From Pseudidiomarina donghaiensis (GTDB lineage: Bacteria; Pseudomonadota; Gammaproteobacteria; Enterobacterales; Alteromonadaceae), in contig NZ_FPCF01000001.1 of the NCBI RefSeq assembly GCF_900116895.1, positions 496,001 to 560,000 of the forward strand: DNA of 64,000 nt. The letters run 5' to 3'. Positions 60,120-64,000 of the stretch are shown one piece after another. The translations under genes were made by a program, and so were the position numbers. Under the pieces are notes generated by a model, which saw only the letters and a list, made by a program, of their open reading frames with translations, had not been told where the DNA came from and made no database searches. Position 1 is the stretch's first letter; each line of letters begins with the position of its first letter.

Positions 60120-61091
60120 TTATAGCTCATCGGCAGCATCGTTTTCTGGGCGTTTTTTAGAACGTTTAGCGGTGCTGCTTTTTTTTGCCTGTTGCACCAT
60201 CGCAAGCTTGGCATCATCGTCCCAGCTTTTAATGTGCAAGTCGCGCTGAGGAAACGGAATTTCAATGTCATATTCTTCAAGCGACGTATGAATTTCCCAC
60301 ATAAATGCAGCTTTCACCGCACTTGGGCGGTTTACCGCTTCAGGTTTTAGCCACACGACAAGCTCAAAGTTTAGCGAACTGTCACCAAATTCAGTTAACC
60401 ACACTTGGGGTGGGCGATGGCTACCGTCGTCAAGCGTGTGCGGTACTCGTTCAGCTGCTTCTAATACGGCTTTGCGTACCAATTCTTTGTCGGTACCGTA
60501 CGCCACGCCAAATCCAACTTTTAAGCGGCGAATTGTGTCGCGCATGGTCCAGTTGGTCACGCGCCCAGCAACAAACTCTGAATTCGGCACAATAATGTCG
60601 ATGTTGTCGTTGGTGGTAATTATGGTGCTGCGAATATTAATTTCTTTCACTTCGCCAGTAACACCCGACTCGAGCTCAACAAAGTCGCCAACTTTGAGTG
60701 TTTTCTCGAATAGCAACATAATACCGGCGGTAAAGTTGCTAATAAGATTTTGCAAGCCAAAACCGACACCCACACCCAAGGCACTGGCGAAAATTGCAAA
60801 TTTAGTCAGGTCAATACCGATAGAGGCCACGGCAATCAAAAAACCGATAACCATCACCACATAATGAGTGATACGGGTGAGGGCATACACTGACGACTGC
60901 GCCATGGATTTGCGATACCCCGCAATACGGCGCAAGCCATTCTGTAGAAGTCGTGACGCAATATAGGTGACGATTAAAATAACCACCACGCGGAATACCG
61001 AGCCGTAAGTAATGGCGGTTTCGCCGACTTTAAATAGCTCGGTTTCTAGCCAACCGAATAGTTGGCTCACTTCAGTTAAAAACTGCTCCAT
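60120..61091 (-). CDS. Small-conductance mechanosensitive channel family protein (MscS)
   Basis: 323 residues. Transmembrane segments in the first 110 residues, the pore-lining helix ASALGVGVGFGLQNLISNF, and the cytoplasmic beta domain (GDFVELESGVTGEVKEINIRST; IIVPNSEFVAGRVTNWT). A basic tail (KKSSTAKRSKKRPEN) ends the protein. It protects against hypo-osmotic shock; the exact MscS/YnaI-type subgroup is not clear. Confidence 0.9.
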   Translation of the reverse strand: MEQFLTEVSQLFGWLETELFKVGETAITYGSVFRVVVILIVTYIASRLLQNGLRRIAGYRKSMAQSSVYALTRITHYVVMVIGFLIAVASIGIDLTKFAIFASALGVGVGFGLQNLISNFTAGIMLLFEKTLKVGDFVELESGVTGEVKEINIRSTIITTNDNIDIIVPNSEFVAGRVTNWTMRDTIRRLKVGFGVAYGTDKELVRKAVLEAAERVPHTLDDGSHRPPQVWLTEFGDSSLNFELVVWLKPEAVNRPSAVKAAFMWEIHTSLEEYDIEIPFPQRDLHIKSWDDDAKLAMVQQAKKSSTAKRSKKRPENDAADEL

Positions 61092-61097
61092 GCAGAA

Positions 61098-61571
61098 TTA
61101 TCCCATTTGTGCCTGTAAATAGAGCTGTAGACCAAGTTTGTCGATAAGCTCAAGTTGTTGACGCAACCAGTATGCATGGTCTTCTTCGGTGTCGCGCAAA
61201 ATGGTAATGAGCATATCGCGACTGACATAGTCACCGGCATTTTCACAGAATTTGATCACACTGCGCAAGGTGCGGGCATTGCCGTACTCAAGTTCAAGGT
61301 CGTTGGCTAGCATAGTCGGAACATCGGCACCGATAGCGTGCGGTTCGCGACCGTTCATGTTGGGCTTGCCGCCAAGAAATAAAATGCGGCGAATAAGTAA
61401 ATCAGCGTGCCCGCGCTCATCGTCCACTTCGTGATTAATACGCTCATACAGCTTATTTAAGCCCATGTCTTCATAGATACGCGAATGCGCGGTGTACTGA
61501 TCAATTGAGGTTAACTCATAGGCAAGCAGTTTGTTTAGTTGCTCAACCACAGCTTGATTATCTAAACTCAT
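61098..61571 (-). CDS. bfr: Bacterioferritin, ferroxidase-type subunit
   Basis: 157 residues, four-helix ferritin. Ferroxidase ligands are retained: Glu19, Glu52, His55, Glu95 and ExxH near 129-132 (RDTEEDHAYW). The haem-ligand Met52 of E. coli Bfr is Arg53 here (DERGHAD). It thus matches the catalytic, non-haem subunit of two-subunit bacterioferritins and pairs with the next gene. Confidence 0.9.
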   Translation of the reverse strand: MSLDNQAVVEQLNKLLAYELTSIDQYTAHSRIYEDMGLNKLYERINHEVDDERGHADLLIRRILFLGGKPNMNGREPHAIGADVPTMLANDLELEYGNARTLRSVIKFCENAGDYVSRDMLITILRDTEEDHAYWLRQQLELIDKLGLQLYLQAQMG

Positions 61572-61592
61572 AACGACTCCTTTAGGTACAGA

Positions 61593-62063
61593 TTAGCTAT
61601 CGAGTTTGGTTTGCAAGTAATTCGCAACACCAATGCTGTCGATAAGATCGAGTTGAGTTTCAAGCCAATCTAAATGTTCTTCTTGTTGCTCAAGAATTTC
61701 GGTGAGCTCGTCGCGGCTCACGTAGTCTTGGGCGTCTTCACAAATTTTAATGGCGGCACGAATAGCCAGCACATCTTCGAGCTGTATTTTTTTATCAAGC
61801 TGCAGCATTTCGTGGGGGTCTTCGCCAATGAATAATTTACCGAGATCTTGCAGGTTCGGCAGGCCGCCTAAGAATAAAATACGCTCAATAATGTCATCGG
61901 CGTGCTTCATTTCGTAAATAGATGCTTTGTAAATGGCGCTGTTGAGCTCGCCAAAACCCCAATTCTTGTACATGCGGGCATGCAAAAAATATTGGTTGAT
62001 CGCGGTTAATTTGCGGGTAAGAACTCGGTTAAGCTCTTGCAGGACGTGGCTATCGCCTTTCAT
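61593..62063 (-). CDS. bfr: Bacterioferritin, haem-binding subunit
   Basis: 156 residues, closely colinear with E. coli Bfr ([35 protein letters not shown]). The haem ligand Met52 is kept (YEMKHAD), but three ferroxidase ligands are changed: Glu18 to Lys, Glu94 to Gln, Glu127 to Gln. It should bind haem for electron transfer in the shell but not oxidise iron itself. The order bfd - bfr - bfr suggests one iron-storage unit. Confidence 0.9.
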   Translation of the reverse strand: MKGDSHVLQELNRVLTRKLTAINQYFLHARMYKNWGFGELNSAIYKASIYEMKHADDIIERILFLGGLPNLQDLGKLFIGEDPHEMLQLDKKIQLEDVLAIRAAIKICEDAQDYVSRDELTEILEQQEEHLDWLETQLDLIDSIGVANYLQTKLDS

Positions 62064-62098
62064 GTGTACTGCTCCTTACTGTTATGTTTGATAACAGC

Positions 62099-62320
62099 TT
62101 AAGCGTAGCACACCTCGACTGGCAATAAAGTTTCTGATTTTAATCGTGCGTTGCGCTCGGCAACCGCGTCTTTGACGATGTCTTTCGCGCACTGGGTACA
62201 GCAGCCACACTGGCTTCCCACACCATATTGCTGGCGTAGTTCGCGCATGCTGCTCAAGCCATCGTCGACAGCGCGACGGATGGTTTTATCTGTGACACCT
62301 TTGCATAGACAAACGTACAT
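62099..62320 (-). CDS. bfd: Bacterioferritin-associated ferredoxin
   Basis: 73 residues. The [2Fe-2S] site is CLCKGVT at the N-terminus with CGCCTQC after residue 37. Bfd reduces ferritin-stored Fe3+ through the Bfr haem, so iron can be released. It is followed by the two bfr genes on the same strand. Confidence 0.95.
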   Translation of the reverse strand: MYVCLCKGVTDKTIRRAVDDGLSSMRELRQQYGVGSQCGCCTQCAKDIVKDAVAERNARLKSETLLPVEVCYA

Positions 62321-62346
62321 GAATGACTCCGATTGAATGTACCACT

Positions 62347-62371
62347 AATGATAATACAAACGAGAATGATT
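62347..62371. promoter_or_regulatory. Possible Fur box upstream of bfd
   Basis: AATGATAATACAAACGAGAA followed by TGATT resembles two overlapping Fur hexamer sets (AATGATAAT, GAGAATGATT) 27-51 bp before the bfd start. bfd is Fur-repressed in other gammaproteobacteria. Confidence 0.45.
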
Positions 62372-62387
62372 CGCAAACAGAAAAGTG

Positions 62388-62546
62388 TAGCCCGGCGTTT
62401 TACGCCGGGACGTGGCGAAGCCACGGTTATTCTTGAATTCAAAGGCAACGTTCAGCAATCACGGCGCTGCGCGCCACCCGGCTTACACCGTTGTTCAATT
62501 CGACAATCACGGCGCTGCGCGCCACCCGGCGTGGAACGCCGGGCTA
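62388..62546. repeat. Family B REP cluster 6
   Basis: TAGCCCGGCGTTTTACGCCG from 62388, then two units containing CACGGCGCTGCGCGCCACCC (about 62460 and 62508), ending in the inverted copy CGCCGGGCTAC at the stop codon of the DUF3429 gene on the minus strand. Confidence 0.92.
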
Positions 62547-62990
62547 CAGGCTAATGATGAGGAGGATGATGTGCAGGGCGGTGACGGTGAATGTTAGACG
62601 GCCGCGTAACTCCAGGTACCAAGCGTGTGTGCTATGTTTGCGGCGTTCGTAATTTAGCCAGAACAGGTGCAGCAGCGCGAGAATGCTGAGTGTGGCTAAG
62701 GTGGTGTCACAGGCTAACGGGAGGTTGTGAAACACCAATGTGGCGATGGCCGCAATGGAGGGTAACATGCTCCAGTGCAGGGCGCGGCTGTGATCGGTGT
62801 CGTCAGAGCGCATAACCAGGCCCCAATGAATACCACCGAGAAAGCTAAAAATAATAGCGCTATAAAGAATGAAAAGTTCAATGGCAAGCGGCGCCCAAAG
62901 ATCGAGTAGCGCCGCTAAAGTAAGCCCAATAAACGGCAGCAAGCCGAGAAAGCCGAGTCGTTGTGCCGTGTATTGTGTGCTTAAATTCAT
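62544..62990 (-). CDS. DUF3429 family membrane protein
   Basis: 148 residues from the ATG at 62990, which overlaps the antiporter stop (ATGA). Five hydrophobic segments. LGFLGLLPFIGLTLAAL and FSFLGGIHWGLVMR are DUF3429 features. Function unknown. The final Leu codon and stop TAG come from the adjacent REP. Confidence 0.8.
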   Translation of the reverse strand: MNLSTQYTAQRLGFLGLLPFIGLTLAALLDLWAPLAIELFILYSAIIFSFLGGIHWGLVMRSDDTDHSRALHWSMLPSIAAIATLVFHNLPLACDTTLATLSILALLHLFWLNYERRKHSTHAWYLELRGRLTFTVTALHIILLIISL

Positions 62991-63961
62991 GCCATAAATC
63001 CTGTTTGAATAAGGTAAAGGGTGTAGCCAATATAACAAGCCACAAAAATACCGCCATGAATACGATTAATGCGATTAGGCCGCTTGTTGGGGCGAAACGC
63101 GAAAATCAGCAGCATGAAGGTTAAGGCTGCCATGACCAGCCAGTCGCGGCTTAACACGAGCGGTTCTAGGTCAATGGGGTGTATGGCACCGGCAATACCT
63201 ACCACCGCTAGCGTGTTAAACATGTTGGAGCCGATAACGTTGCCCAACGCGAGGTCGTGCTCGTTTTTACGTACCGCAGCAATTGCAGAGGCAAGCTCTG
63301 GCAATGATGTGCCTATGGCAACCACAGTTAAACCTATAATTAAGTCACTAACGCCAAGCGCGGTAGCGATATCAACGGCGCCCCACACCAATATACGCGA
63401 GCTAACAATAAGCAGGATCAAACCAATAACCAACCACATGACAGCGCGCCCAAGAGGCATACTATGGGCTTGAATTTCTTGGTCGAACTCGGTGCTTAGC
63501 GTGTCTTCTTTACCGGTCATGCCTTGGTAAATGCTCCAGCCCATGTAAAGCGCGAATACAGCTAATAGAATCCAAGCTTCAAGAGCCGTAATAACGCCGT
63601 CAACTAATGGCCAAGCTACCAAAATGGTAATGGCGATAAGAATCGGCGCTTCACGTTTTAACACTTGGCTAGCCACCGCAATTGGTGCTAACAATGCGGT
63701 AATGCCCAAAATTAAGGCAATATTAGTAATGTTCGAGCCAAAGGCGTTGCCTAAGGCAAGCCCTGGGTTACCTTGTGATGAAGCAAGGGCTGACACGACC
63801 ATTTCTGGCGCGGAAGTACCAAAACCAATAATGACCATACCGATGAGTAATGCTGGCATGCCTAAGTGATTCGCGGTGGCGGCAGCGCCTTCAACGAATT
63901 TATCAGCGCTCCAAACCAGCAGAGCTAGGCCAAAAATAACGGCCAAAATGGGCAATAACAT
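62987..63961 (-). CDS. Calcium/sodium antiporter family protein (YrbG-like)
   Basis: 324 residues with ten membrane segments and the two inverted alpha-repeat motifs of the CaCA family: GFGTSAPEMVVSALAS with GNAFGSNITN, and AIGTSLPELASAIAA with GNVIGSNMFN. It exchanges Ca2+ for Na+ across the inner membrane. It is complete at the window's edge and followed by the overlapping DUF3429 gene. Confidence 0.93.
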   Translation of the reverse strand: MLLPILAVIFGLALLVWSADKFVEGAAATANHLGMPALLIGMVIIGFGTSAPEMVVSALASSQGNPGLALGNAFGSNITNIALILGITALLAPIAVASQVLKREAPILIAITILVAWPLVDGVITALEAWILLAVFALYMGWSIYQGMTGKEDTLSTEFDQEIQAHSMPLGRAVMWLVIGLILLIVSSRILVWGAVDIATALGVSDLIIGLTVVAIGTSLPELASAIAAVRKNEHDLALGNVIGSNMFNTLAVVGIAGAIHPIDLEPLVLSRDWLVMAALTFMLLIFAFRPNKRPNRINRIHGGIFVACYIGYTLYLIQTGFMA

Positions 63962-64000
63962 AGTATTCCTTGGTATTTTTTTTGAAGTTGGTCAATATTT

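Noticed and set aside
62333-62554. Plus-strand frame over the bfd-DUF3429 gap
   Set aside because: The translation consists of REP palindrome codons repeated; no independent evidence for a gene.

Overview
The window is a stretch of gammaproteobacterial chromosome. Gene content, gene order (rpsT-murJ-ribF-ileS-lspA-fkpB-ispH; ruvC-ruvA-ruvB-ybgC-tolQRAB-pal-cpoB-tRNA-Lys-nadA; gltB-gltD; ccmA-I) and protein style point to the Alteromonadales, most like the Idiomarinaceae. That placement is inferred from resemblance; no search was run. Most of the window is housekeeping DNA with tightly packed, often overlapping genes.

Layout. 1-6.3 kb: tRNA-Arg, a secreted S9 peptidase, rpsT, a decayed four-helix-bundle gene inside an inverted-repeat element, a DUF885 peptidase and murJ. 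6.5-13.2 kb: a ParE/RelE-type toxin-antitoxin pair, then ribF, ileS, lspA, fkpB and ispH. 13.4-18.1 kb: type IV pilin genes (pilE reversed; fimT, pilW, pilX and an oversized pilV in one operon). 18.2-25.3 kb: the complete cytochrome c maturation operon ccmABCDEFGHI, followed by mlaA, a peptide transporter and galU. 28.7-35.4 kb: cmoB/cmoA, yefM-yoeB, aspS, ruvC, ruvA and ruvB. 35.4-42.6 kb: a probable unannotated small RNA, the Tol-Pal operon, two identical tRNA-Lys genes and nadA. 42.8-52.3 kb: glutamate synthase gltBD, an SDR protein, a ZIP transporter coupled to a tiny cysteine-rich lipoprotein, and ggt. 52.4-57.9 kb: a 5.5-kb integrated element in tRNA-Ser. 58.2-64 kb: a PrpE-like acyl-CoA synthetase, MscS, two complementary bacterioferritin subunits with bfd, DUF3429 and a Ca2+/Na+ antiporter.

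Two families of dispersed repeats mark the gaps between genes. Family A (six copies) is a 105-155 bp long-hairpin unit built from CGTTATTCGT / CGAATAACGAACAACG arms. One copy is split by the remains of a four-helix-bundle (23S rRNA IVS-type) gene. Family B (six clusters) is a REP-like palindrome beginning TAGCCCGGCG. In seven genes the stop codon is the TAG at the start of the REP, and in ribF the REP is translated.

The most unusual locus is the tRNA-Ser element. It has a 36-bp att duplication, matching integrase arm-type repeats at both ends, an integrase, a KilA-N protein, a two-gene mini-operon, an iteron-rich non-coding region, and a 433-residue protein in which all three catalytic motifs of the family A DNA polymerase / T7-type RNA polymerase palm can be recognised. 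It has no capsid, conjugation or helicase gene. It looks like a minimal, self-replicating integrative element or phage satellite with its own unusual polymerase.
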